Assembly (NCBI GenBank): GCA_031262525.1
Contig: JAISHM010000018.1
Coordinates: 1 to 36,236 of the forward strand
DNA from: Rickettsiales bacterium
GTDB taxonomy: Bacteria; Pseudomonadota; Alphaproteobacteria; Rs-D84
Reading direction: 5' to 3'
Length of the DNA stretch: 36,236 bases
Numbering within the stretch: the stretch's first letter is position 1; the number at the start of each line of letters is the position of its first letter. This document shows positions 24,224 to 32,037 of the stretch, piece by piece. The notes below the pieces were generated by a model. That model worked only from the letters and a program-made list of their open reading frames with translations. It was not told where the DNA came from and did no database searches. Made by a program: the position numbers and the translations under genes.

Positions 24224-25267
24224 TTACTCTCCTTTGTTCGCCAATGCGGAAACAACTGCTTGATACAAGGGTTCGCCCGCATTGCCTGGTTCCTTGGTCC
24301 TGTCCAAAACGCTGATGTTTTTCACGCCTTTCGGCAGTGCCGCCAAAAACGCATCAGTTGGGAAAGGATTAAATAAATGTATTTTTATAACACCCGTATT
24401 TTTATCAGATTTTTTCAGGGTTTCGTCAATCGTCTCACTGGCGCTGCCCATTACCACAATTATATTTTCCGCCGTTGCCGGTCCGACATATTCCACCAGA
24501 TTATATTGCCGACCCGTCAACCCCGCGAACTCATTCATTGTATCTTGGATAATTTTTGGCACAGCGTCATACGCAGAATTGACCGCTTCGCGTCCCTGAA
24601 AATATACATCTGGATTTTGCGCGGTCCCGCGAATAGTTGGATGATTTGGACTCATCCCCAGTTGTCTATTTTTTATAACCGTGTCCATTGGAATCATTGT
24701 GCGTAAAACTTCGTCCGAAATTTGTTCAATCCTTGATTCTTCGTGCGATGTCCGAAAGCCATCAAAAAAGTGCAGCACCGGCAAACGCATCCGCAGCGTT
24801 GCCGCATGCGCAATCGCCGCCATATCGTGCGCTTCCTGGACATTATGCGACGACAACATTACAAAACCCACACCACGCACCGACATAACGTCCGAATGGT
24901 CGCCAAATATAGACAACGCATGCGTCGCCAAGGCGCGCGCCGCAATATGCATAACAAACGGGGTTTGTTCGCCCGCGATTTTATACATATTCGGAATCAT
25001 CAACAATAAACCCTGACTGGCGGTAAAGGTCGTGCATAATGCCCCCATCTGCAATGCGCCGTGCAATGCGCCGGCGGCGCCGCCTTCGGATTCCATCTCT
25101 ATCACACCTGGGACATCACCCCATATATTTTTACGATGATTAAATGCCCATTCGTCCGCTAACTCGCCCATCGTTGATGACGGAGTTATCGGATAAATAG
25201 CGGAAAATTCACTGCACCGATACGCAACATCTGCGGCGGCATAATTACCATCAACTATCATTTTCAT
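24224..25267 (-). CDS. nifJ: Pyruvate:ferredoxin (flavodoxin) oxidoreductase, N-terminal part of a split enzyme
   Basis: 347 residues covering domain I and most of domain II of PFOR. Key features: YPITPSSTMGE (pyruvate/TPP region), EMESEGGAAGALHGAL, TFTASQGLLLMIPNM, HALSIFGDHSDVM, and the end VLDRTKEPGNAGEPLYQAVVSALA. In single-chain enzymes the text continues after this to GRYGLSSxEFTP, which is where the C-terminal gene begins. 347 + 814 residues add up to a normal full length, so nothing essential seems lost. It overlaps ctpA by ATGA. Confidence 0.9.
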   Translation of the reverse strand: MKMIVDGNYAAADVAYRCSEFSAIYPITPSSTMGELADEWAFNHRKNIWGDVPGVIEMESEGGAAGALHGALQMGALCTTFTASQGLLLMIPNMYKIAGEQTPFVMHIAARALATHALSIFGDHSDVMSVRGVGFVMLSSHNVQEAHDMAAIAHAATLRMRLPVLHFFDGFRTSHEESRIEQISDEVLRTMIPMDTVIKNRQLGMSPNHPTIRGTAQNPDVYFQGREAVNSAYDAVPKIIQDTMNEFAGLTGRQYNLVEYVGPATAENIIVVMGSASETIDETLKKSDKNTGVIKIHLFNPFPTDAFLAALPKGVKNISVLDRTKEPGNAGEPLYQAVVSALANKGE

Positions 25268-26583
25268 TTTGATTCTTCTTTTATTTCTGGTTCGGCCTCT
25301 AATTTTACCATTGCGCGAACCATATCCATTGCGCGTTGCAATTGGTAATCGTTGGCGTCTTTTTCCGCCGTGGTCAGTTCTTTATCCTCTTTATCATCAT
25401 CTTTTTTTGTATCGTTTTTAAGGGCGTTTTTGAACGAAGCCTCGGAAAAAATGTCTTTGCGTTTTTCCAAAACTTCTACCTTGGACTGCAAAACCTCTAT
25501 ATCTGGTGTAATTCCCTGACCCTGGATAGAGTTTCCCGACGGGGTATAATACCGCGCAATCGTCAGGTGAATGGCCGTCCCGTCCCCAAAAGGTTTTTGT
25601 TGTTGCACACTACCCTTGCCAAAACTTTGCGACCCCATAACCAACGCACGTCCATTGTCTTGCAACGCGCCCGCCACAATTTCAGATGCCGATGCCGACC
25701 CATGATTTATCAGCACAACGATGGGCTTTCCATTTGTTAAATCACCATCTTTTGCGTATGCGCGGTCATAGTTTTCCGAATCGCGTCCGCGTGTTGAAAC
25801 GATTTCTCCGTCGTCCAGAAATGCGTCTGACACATCTATTGCCGCGGTTAAATATCCGCCCGGGTTATTGCGCACGTCCAGGACATAGCCAATTACTTTT
25901 TGTTTTTCCAGTTTTTTAATTGCTTTCTCTAAATCGCGCGCGGTTTTTGCACCAAAATCAGAGATACGGATATAGCCTATTTTTTTATCATCACCCTTGA
26001 CATCTGATTTTATAGATTCAACCTTTATAACATCGCGTTTTAATGTCAAAGTTTTGGGTTCGCCCCCAGTGTCCGAAACAATGGTCAATTTTACCCGTGT
26101 GCCTGGGCGACCTTTCATTTTTTTGACTGCTTGATTTAATGTCAAATCAAAAACCTGTTCCCCGTCAATATGGGTAATATAATCCCCGGCCTTTATCCCA
26201 GCGCGATACGCGGGCGTATCGTCAATCGGCGAAATAACCTTTATCGCGCCTTTGTCCGACGAAATCTGAATCCCAACCCCACCAAATGAACCCGATGATT
26301 TATCATCAAAATCTTTCAGGTCGTCAGAATTTAAGTATGCCGAATGAGGGTCCAATTCCATCAACATCCCATTCATTGCTGCCTCTAACATCTTTTTTTC
26401 ATCAACTTCTTCTACGAAGTTTTCACGAGCGGCCTCGAACACCAGGGCGAATTTTTTTAATTGCTCGTAAATTTGTTCATCGGTCAAATGAACGATTGGC
26501 TCTTTTTTCTCTTTATCGGCAGAAATCGCGGGCGTTGCCGCAATCATAAAAACCGCCAAAAACAGCATTAAAAATCTTTTCAT
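25264..26583 (-). CDS. ctpA: S41-family C-terminal processing protease
   Basis: 439 residues. Sec signal peptide (MKRFLMLFLAVFMIAATPAISA), a helical N-terminal segment, a PDZ domain (FGGVGIQISSDKGAIKVISP ...), then the peptidase domain: NPGGYL, INHGSASASEIVAGAL (nucleophile Ser) and SQSFGKGSVQ (Lys of the Ser-Lys dyad). Periplasmic processing or turnover protease. A Lys/Asp-rich segment near the C terminus is extra. RBS AAAGGA. First gene of the ctpA-PFOR-bamE operon. Confidence 0.92.
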   Translation of the reverse strand: MKRFLMLFLAVFMIAATPAISADKEKKEPIVHLTDEQIYEQLKKFALVFEAARENFVEEVDEKKMLEAAMNGMLMELDPHSAYLNSDDLKDFDDKSSGSFGGVGIQISSDKGAIKVISPIDDTPAYRAGIKAGDYITHIDGEQVFDLTLNQAVKKMKGRPGTRVKLTIVSDTGGEPKTLTLKRDVIKVESIKSDVKGDDKKIGYIRISDFGAKTARDLEKAIKKLEKQKVIGYVLDVRNNPGGYLTAAIDVSDAFLDDGEIVSTRGRDSENYDRAYAKDGDLTNGKPIVVLINHGSASASEIVAGALQDNGRALVMGSQSFGKGSVQQQKPFGDGTAIHLTIARYYTPSGNSIQGQGITPDIEVLQSKVEVLEKRKDIFSEASFKNALKNDTKKDDDKEDKELTTAEKDANDYQLQRAMDMVRAMVKLEAEPEIKEESK

Positions 26584-26606
26584 TTTTATTCCTTTCTCTC
26601 ACCCCG

Positions 26607-26635
26607 AAAATAGCAAAAAAAATCCCCCAGCGCAA
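26607..26635 (-). promoter_or_regulatory. Promoter of the ctpA-PFOR-Fic-bamE operon
   Basis: TTGCGC (26635-26630), a 17-nt spacer and TATTTT (26612-26607) on the minus strand. The box sits in an imperfect hairpin (AAAATCTCCC / GGGGGATTTT on the minus strand, about 26618-26650). It resembles the promoter region at 29573-29602. Confidence 0.55.
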
Positions 26636-26683
26636 GGGAGATTTTTATCAAAAACCACCAAAAAAAATATCTACATAATGGTA

Positions 26684-26711
26684 TTGACAAAATTTATTTA
26701 TATGTTAGTAT
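26684..26711 (+). promoter_or_regulatory. Promoter of the Fic relic, leaderless layout
   Basis: TTGACA (26684-26689), a 16-nt spacer and TAGTAT (26706-26711), ending 6 nt before the ATG at 26718, with no ribosome site. Confidence 0.6.
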
Positions 26712-26717
26712 ATTTAT

Positions 26718-27418
26718 ATGAAAATAATTAACAAAAAATCAATGGTTCTTCAAAACGGACATAAAATACAAAATGTTCTGAAAAAAAACCGCCTAAAAAA
26801 GTCGGGCTATCTCGGCTGGATTAAACATGAGGTATTTAATGAAAACAAATACCTAATCCCGCAAGAATCCGGAATTTCACAAAATGTTTTAAATACAATG
26901 CTTAATTATACATATATGACCAATCAACAGAAAGCGCTGGACTATATATACAAATCCAATACCCAAATTGACAGAGTAAAAATTTATAAACTTCATAAAA
27001 TGCTGTGCAAAAATACATCTGTATCTGGCGCTACTCCACGTTGTTTTAATTGCCAACTTGGGGCAATAAATATATACCCACCAAACTACACAATCGCGGC
27101 TTATAAAATGGAAGGTGTTTATGATTTATATCTGACCAAAATCTTGACCCGATATCCAAGGCTTTACGAGCGCACTATGACATAATCGCAATCCAGCCAT
27201 TCAATGATTATAACAAACGAACCGCCAGAATGGTTATGAATTGGATTTTGTTTCAAAATGGTCTTACCCCTATTATATTTCACTATAAAAAAGACCGCAC
27301 AAAATACTTGAATGCGATTCGTAATTACGACAAAAAAAATGTATATGAAAAATTTATGCTTTCCATAATGTTACGAACACAGCAAGAAATACTAAATACC
27401 CTTGGTTATTCTATATAA
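26718..27418 (+). pseudogene. Frameshifted Fic-family protein gene with degenerate active site
   Basis: Frame one runs from 26718 to a stop near 27185. Its coding sense continues in another frame from about 27173 to 27418: after GAG (27168-27170) only two bases, CG, precede CAC TAT GAC, so one base is missing. The joined product reads HYDIIAIQPFNDYNKRTARMVMNW. Compared with HPFxDGNGRTxR, the His is Gln and the GNG loop is changed, so AMP transfer would be unlikely even if the frame were restored. About 230 residues in all. AT-rich. A sequencing error cannot be excluded for the frameshift. Confidence 0.7.
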
Positions 27419-27443
27419 AAAAGATTTATTACGGATACCCCCA

Positions 27444-29072
27444 CTATTTATACACCGCTGGGATTGAACCATAATCCACCAGACCATCATCACGCGAATA
27501 CATTTGATAGACCGAATTTGGGTCGGCGGGCGCAGGCCAAATTTGCCACACCGGCACACCATGTATTTTCAGACTTTCGCCGCGTAAATTTTTACATAAA
27601 CTGAATGTTTTCCAGAATGTGCTGGTATTTAATTGTGGCGGCCTACCCGGGTCAATATCCAGGCGTCCAAACAAATCATCTGGGATTCCCGTTATACCAG
27701 ACCCCGCAAACGTTGAATTAAAGCATCCATCATTTGTTGTAATATCGGTTAAATCAGCAAATAATCCACTGGGTAAATCCGCGGTCAATCCTGTGCAATT
27801 ATTAAACATTCCATTAAACATATTTGATGAACACGTGCCCTCTAACCCTGCAAATAAATCACCTGGGAGATTACGAACAATTGCTGTATCACGAAACGCG
27901 TATGAAAATGTGTCCGAACCACCAATCCCCGCAAATGTCCCAAAGAATCCGTTTGGTATGGCCTCACTCAGACTGGTTGCCTTATCAAAGGTCCCAAAGA
28001 ACGCCATTTGCCCGGGCACCGAATCGCGCGCATTGGGCAGCAATGGTCCCGAAAAGCCCGTTATGCTATAACAATTTTGGAATGTTTTATTAAATGTTGC
28101 CGCACCATTTACCTGGGTAATCCCCCTGAATTGCGGGATATTTCCGGTCAGTGCGCGACAATCATAAAACATCTGCTCGAACATATAACCATTATTTGCC
28201 ATTCCATTTATCCCATCAAAGAAATCATCGGGAATTGAACCCGTCATATTTTGAATACCCTGGAACATACCCTTGAACATACGTTCTGGTAAAACGCGCG
28301 CCTCGGCCGCAGGAATAACCAGTCCGTCCAATATATCGCCTGGGAAAGTCGCCAGATTTGTGCAACCATAAAAAGTCTCGGTAAATTTTGGAATTATAGT
28401 TGATGGTGTCGCCGCGCCAGCCCCCGTTAAATACGGGAATAGCGCCCCCAAGGAACCCGACACAGCCGCAATGTTTGTATTACTTTTGAACGAAATATCC
28501 GGCACATTCCACGAAGTTGTATATTGCGTCGGTGTCCCGCGTATACCAATTGTATATTGCCCCGCCGTGGCATAGGTATGTGTGTATGTCGCCTGGGTTG
28601 TATTTGACCTGGTTATTTGTTGAACCGGACCATCGCCCCAATCAACCTCGAAAGTTCCGCGCGCCGCCAACTTGAACGAAAAACTGCTGGTATTCGCGGT
28701 TGTTGTTATATTAAACGGAAAATCACTGCCATATTCCCAAACAATCAAATTATCCAGCGCATTGACCACTGCGGTCGTATCGGCAACCTGTTTTGTCGCA
28801 TACACAGAACTGCAATAATCTGTGGTCATACCAGCGGCTTCTGCATTTATCATATCTATCCAACATAACAGATATTCCATATTTATCGCGGTTGCGGGGT
28901 CGTTTGCCGAATTTATTTCCCCAATGGTGACCCCACCGGCAAAGCCACCACCCTGCTCTTGTATTATCTGTGCCAAATACCCGTGCGCAAATTCCAAATT
29001 CGCAATTTGACCCGCGTTTGCGCCCAACACAAAAAAAATTCCAACAAAAAATCCAATCAGTTTTTTAATCAT
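27444..29072 (-). CDS. Exported BspA-like (DUF285-type) repeat surface protein
   Basis: 542 residues from ATG 29072. The Sec signal peptide ends near ANA. A PKD-like segment follows (FEVDWGDGPVQQI ... YTHTYATAGQYTIGIRG), then several irregular repeats of the form MFxxCxxLTGxIPxxxF (MFYDCRALTGNIP, MFNNCTGLTADLP), as in BspA/DUF285 leucine-rich surface proteins. Probable cell-surface or adhesion role (inference). It lies 1 nt after the upstream gene, whose end carries the only nearby translation signal. Confidence 0.75.
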   Translation of the reverse strand: MIKKLIGFFVGIFFVLGANAGQIANLEFAHGYLAQIIQEQGGGFAGGVTIGEINSANDPATAINMEYLLCWIDMINAEAAGMTTDYCSSVYATKQVADTTAVVNALDNLIVWEYGSDFPFNITTTANTSSFSFKLAARGTFEVDWGDGPVQQITRSNTTQATYTHTYATAGQYTIGIRGTPTQYTTSWNVPDISFKSNTNIAAVSGSLGALFPYLTGAGAATPSTIIPKFTETFYGCTNLATFPGDILDGLVIPAAEARVLPERMFKGMFQGIQNMTGSIPDDFFDGINGMANNGYMFEQMFYDCRALTGNIPQFRGITQVNGAATFNKTFQNCYSITGFSGPLLPNARDSVPGQMAFFGTFDKATSLSEAIPNGFFGTFAGIGGSDTFSYAFRDTAIVRNLPGDLFAGLEGTCSSNMFNGMFNNCTGLTADLPSGLFADLTDITTNDGCFNSTFAGSGITGIPDDLFGRLDIDPGRPPQLNTSTFWKTFSLCKNLRGESLKIHGVPVWQIWPAPADPNSVYQMYSRDDGLVDYGSIPAVYK

Positions 29073-29073
29073 T

Positions 29074-29553
29074 TTATTGCGGCAACGCTGGGGTTGGAAC
29101 ATTCAGAACACCAGTGATTGTCTGGGTTGATGCAGTCTTGGTCAGGACATTTGTTGCGGCGACACCCGAATCGGCAATTTGCCCAGATGAATTAAACTTT
29201 GTTAAATTTCCATTGGTTGTGGTCCCAGATATACTGGCTAATCCGGTCGTAATTTCACTGATAAGTCCCGGTAACAAATCCCCAATTGCCTCTACCTGGG
29301 CGTCCAGATACCCCTGCTGGACCAGCCTGGATGGGTCTTCCCCATCTAATTCCCCAATGGAATAAGTATTACCATCGGCGCCGACCGTTTTTCTCTCAGC
29401 CAATGAATTGACCTTGCCATCAACCGTATCTATTTTACCATCAACATAGGATTTTGATGTCACGGCAGCGGACGCAACGGACACCCCGCTGATTATAAAA
29501 ATCGTCGCGATAACAAAGACTTGCCAGAAAGATACTCTCTTTTCCTGTATTAT
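29074..29553 (-). CDS. Exported fibre-like protein, probable AUA start
   Basis: Using GTG 29484 cuts the signal peptide. The frame is open upstream to a TGA at 29557-29559, and the segment WQVFVIATIFIISGVSVASA forms a signal peptide. There is no ATG, GTG or TTG in it, but GAGAGG lies 7 nt before an ATA codon at 29553, giving 159 residues. The mature part has SKSYVDGKIDTVDGKV and NLTKFNSSGQIADSGVAA, like phage tail-fibre or trimeric-adhesin stalk repeats. If AUA is not used, the gene may be non-functional. It is coupled to the BspA-like gene. Confidence 0.6.
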   Translation of the reverse strand: MIQEKRVSFWQVFVIATIFIISGVSVASAAVTSKSYVDGKIDTVDGKVNSLAERKTVGADGNTYSIGELDGEDPSRLVQQGYLDAQVEAIGDLLPGLISEITTGLASISGTTTNGNLTKFNSSGQIADSGVAATNVLTKTASTQTITGVLNVPTPALPQ

Positions 29554-29572
29554 TTTTCAACCTCTCAGCCCC

Positions 29573-29602
29573 AGCATAGTAAAAAATGACACACCAGCGC
29601 AA
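29573..29602 (-). promoter_or_regulatory. Promoter of the surface-protein pair
   Basis: TTGCGC (29602-29597), an 18-nt spacer and TATGCT (29578-29573) on the minus strand. From TTGCGCTGG to GGGG-TGAGAG it parallels the region upstream of ctpA. Confidence 0.5.
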
Positions 29603-29854
29603 GCGTTTTACGACAAAAAAAGTAAAAAAAATTTCCACTGATATTTTTTTATTCTAAATCTGTATGAGCGCATTGATGACACACCTTTTTTTGGAAACCC
29701 CCATAAAAAAAACTTGTCCATTATAATGGACAAGTATTAAAATTTTTGGGTATCAGTGGTCGCCAGTATAACGCTATTTCAGGATACGGATTTTTTTCTT
29801 AAAGTTGGCTAAACCACCCTGCCCGTTGGGCACCCCTCCACAGGAGGGGAACTT
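29603..29854. other. Gene-free stretch with palindromes downstream of RNase E/G
   Basis: No gene. It holds a perfect palindrome ACTTGTCCATTATAATGGACAAGT (29712-29735), related to the 16042-16271 family, and two adjacent hairpins GCCC/GGGC (29821-29831) and CCCCTCC/GGAGGGG (29833-29849) directly after the RNase E/G stop. These may protect or end the mRNA, but lack a T tract. Confidence 0.65.
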
Positions 29855-31663
29855 TTACCCCACAATTTTTTGCCAGATTGTTTTTTTCTGGGGTTGTTTT
29901 GCTGTCTGGGGCTGTTTCTTTCGTTTCCGCTGTGGCGCGTTCATTGTTGTTTTTCGCGCCAGGTCATGCACTGGATTTTTCTTTTTTACATCCGTGCTGG
30001 GGCTGTGCGCCGCCAAGACTTCGTCTGTTTTTGCAACCTCGGGCGCAACGCGTTGAATCTGATACTGGTCAATATTCAGCATACTATCATCACCAACAAC
30101 CACAATCTCTGTATTAAATTCAGTTTCCATCGCGGTCAAATCTGATTTTTTCGTATTCAGCAGATAAATCGCGACATCGGTCGGAACAGTCATAATTATT
30201 TTTTGCGCCGCCTTGGCCAGCAGTTTCTCCTGTAAATGACGGAATAAAATCAGGGACGCCGTCTGCACACTGGGGACAACCCCCGCACCCAAACAATGTG
30301 GACACTGGACATAACTGGATTCAATAAACGAAGACCGCAATCTTTGCCGCGACAACATCAACACCCCGAACGCGTTGATTTTTGCAATTTGGGTACGCGC
30401 GCGGTCGTGTTTCATAACTTCTCGCATTTTTTGTTCCAGTTTGCGATTATTTCGTTCTTCTTCCATATCTATGAAGTCAATCGCGACAATCCCCGCCAGG
30501 TCGCGCAGACGCAATTGTAATGCGATTTCTTGTGCGGCCTCTATATTAGTATTCAGGGCGGTTGCCTCGATATCCTTTTCCTTTATCGCGCGCGAAGAAT
30601 TGACGTCAATTGTAACCATTGCCTCGGTCTGATTTATAACCAAACTGCCACCTGATTTTAATTGAACGTATGGCCCATGCAACCCTTCCAATTGCTGTTC
30701 AACCCCCACCTTTACAAACAAAGGCATCGCCGCATCAGTATATTTTACAATTTCTTTTTTCGGCTTGCGCCCATACATTTGCTGGAAATAATTGACGGAC
30801 GCCTCGTACCCTTCGTCGCCCTGGATATACAAAACATCTTCTGGTTCAGACAGAAAATCACGAACCACGCGACGCAGCAGGGAATCCTCGGTATGAATCA
30901 CGGCGGGCGCAACCGAATCCAAAGTGGTCTTTCTGATTTCATTCCATAAATTTATCAGATATTCATAGTCCTTGGCAATATCTTCGGGTGATGCGCCAAA
31001 TGCCGCCGTGCGTAAAACAACTGTCATTCCGCGCGGAATTTTCAGCCCGTGCATTATATCGCGCAGACGTGCCCGCTCTGCCCTATCGGAAATTTTCTTT
31101 GATATGCCATAACTATTCCGCTTACGCGAATTAGGCATTAAAACCGCAAACCGACCCGCCAGCGCGATAAAGGTCGTCATTGATGCGCCCTTTTGTCCGC
31201 GTTCTTCCTTTACCCCTTGAATCAGGATAATTTGTTTTGGTTTTATAACATCTTGAATCTTGAATTCGCGCGCACGTTTTTGGAACTCTTTGTTATCTTC
31301 GCCAGCATCGTTATCATCGTATTCTGCAACCTCTGCATTGTCATCTGGGTCTGTATCATCATCAACAATCGCGGCGTGCGCTTGTTCCAATAATTCTTTT
31401 TTACGCTCGGTTGGAATCTGGTAATAGTTCGGATGAATTTCTGAAAACGGCAAAAATCCGTTTTTACCCGTGCCGTAATCTACAAAGGCCGCTTGCAGGC
31501 TGGGTTCCACCCGTATCACCTTGGCCAAGTAAATATTTCCTTTTATCTGGGGTTTTGTTTGTGTTTCTACATCAAAATCCGACACCCGATTGGTGGCGGC
31601 ATCCACGACCACAACCCGTGTTTCTTCGGGGTGGGCTGCATCCACATATATTTTTTTGCTCAT
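29855..31663 (-). CDS. rne: Ribonuclease E/G family endoribonuclease
   Basis: 602 residues. N-terminal S1 domain (GNIYLAKVIRVEPSLQAAFVDYGTGKNGFL) interrupted by an acidic insert (DDDTDPDDNAEVAEYDDNDAGED), a 5'-sensor/RNase H-like region, catalytic Asp residues in TIDVNSSRA and AIDFIDME, and the zinc link CPHCLGAG. The C-terminal tail after about 560 is short and basic, so a large degradosome scaffold is absent; size is between RNase G and full RNase E. RBS AAAGGA. Leader of about 160 nt, as expected for a gene that may control its own mRNA. Confidence 0.92.
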   Translation of the reverse strand: MSKKIYVDAAHPEETRVVVVDAATNRVSDFDVETQTKPQIKGNIYLAKVIRVEPSLQAAFVDYGTGKNGFLPFSEIHPNYYQIPTERKKELLEQAHAAIVDDDTDPDDNAEVAEYDDNDAGEDNKEFQKRAREFKIQDVIKPKQIILIQGVKEERGQKGASMTTFIALAGRFAVLMPNSRKRNSYGISKKISDRAERARLRDIMHGLKIPRGMTVVLRTAAFGASPEDIAKDYEYLINLWNEIRKTTLDSVAPAVIHTEDSLLRRVVRDFLSEPEDVLYIQGDEGYEASVNYFQQMYGRKPKKEIVKYTDAAMPLFVKVGVEQQLEGLHGPYVQLKSGGSLVINQTEAMVTIDVNSSRAIKEKDIEATALNTNIEAAQEIALQLRLRDLAGIVAIDFIDMEEERNNRKLEQKMREVMKHDRARTQIAKINAFGVLMLSRQRLRSSFIESSYVQCPHCLGAGVVPSVQTASLILFRHLQEKLLAKAAQKIIMTVPTDVAIYLLNTKKSDLTAMETEFNTEIVVVGDDSMLNIDQYQIQRVAPEVAKTDEVLAAHSPSTDVKKKNPVHDLARKTTMNAPQRKRKKQPQTAKQPQKKTIWQKIVG

Positions 31664-31832
31664 AATAAAATCCTTTTACGTTGTGTGCAACACAAAATAT
31701 GGTATCAAACCGTTCCCATAAGCCGGTCACGGCTATGCCAGGGACACACGCAACGATAACAAACAGCGCAAAGATTGATAAAATTGCTATTAAAATAAAC
31801 ACAATTCACCCATTAATTTTTGTTACCCCATA

Positions 31833-31861
31833 AAGATAACACATAAACTTTACAATCACAA
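31833..31861 (-). promoter_or_regulatory. Candidate RNase E/G promoter
   Basis: TTGTGA (31861-31856), a 17-nt spacer and TATCTT (31838-31833) on the minus strand, giving a long leader. Confidence 0.5.
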
Positions 31862-31885
31862 GTTAAATTAAAAAATAAAAATCTG

Positions 31886-31913
31886 TTGCGCGTTGTAAAT
31901 TCTTTGATATAAT
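31886..31913 (+). promoter_or_regulatory. tRNA-Val promoter
   Basis: TTGCGC (31886-31891), a 16-nt spacer and TATAAT (31908-31913), 12 nt before the tRNA. A GCGCGC element follows the -10, like a stringent discriminator. Confidence 0.7.
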
Positions 31914-31925
31914 AAGCGCGCTATC

Positions 31926-32002
31926 GGGTGATTAGCTCAGTTGGTTAGAGCGCTTCGTTCACATCGAAGAGGTCGGAGGTTCGAGTCCTCTATCACCCAC
32001 CA
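31926..32002 (+). tRNA. tRNA-Val (CAC)
   Basis: Acceptor GGGTGAT pairs with ATCACCC. D arm GCTC/GAGC, anticodon arm CTTCG-TTCACAT-CGAAG with anticodon CAC, T arm GGAGG-TTCGAGT-CCTCT, discriminator A and encoded CCA. All canonical positions are present. Confidence 0.96.
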
Positions 32003-32003
32003 C

Positions 32004-32031
32004 TTGAATTTTTTATTTTTTTGTCTATAAT
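32004..32031 (+). promoter_or_regulatory. Promoter of the HExxH gene, leaderless layout
   Basis: TTGAAT (32004-32009), a 16-nt spacer and TATAAT (32026-32031), ending 6 nt before the ATG at 32038. It starts 2 nt after the tRNA-Val CCA. Confidence 0.72.
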
Positions 32032-32037
32032 AATGGT

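Noticed and set aside
31572-31802. 76-residue minus-strand frame overlapping the start of RNase E/G, with a lipoprotein-like N terminus
   Set aside because: It starts at GTG without a good ribosome site and most of it is an out-of-frame reading of the rne start and leader.
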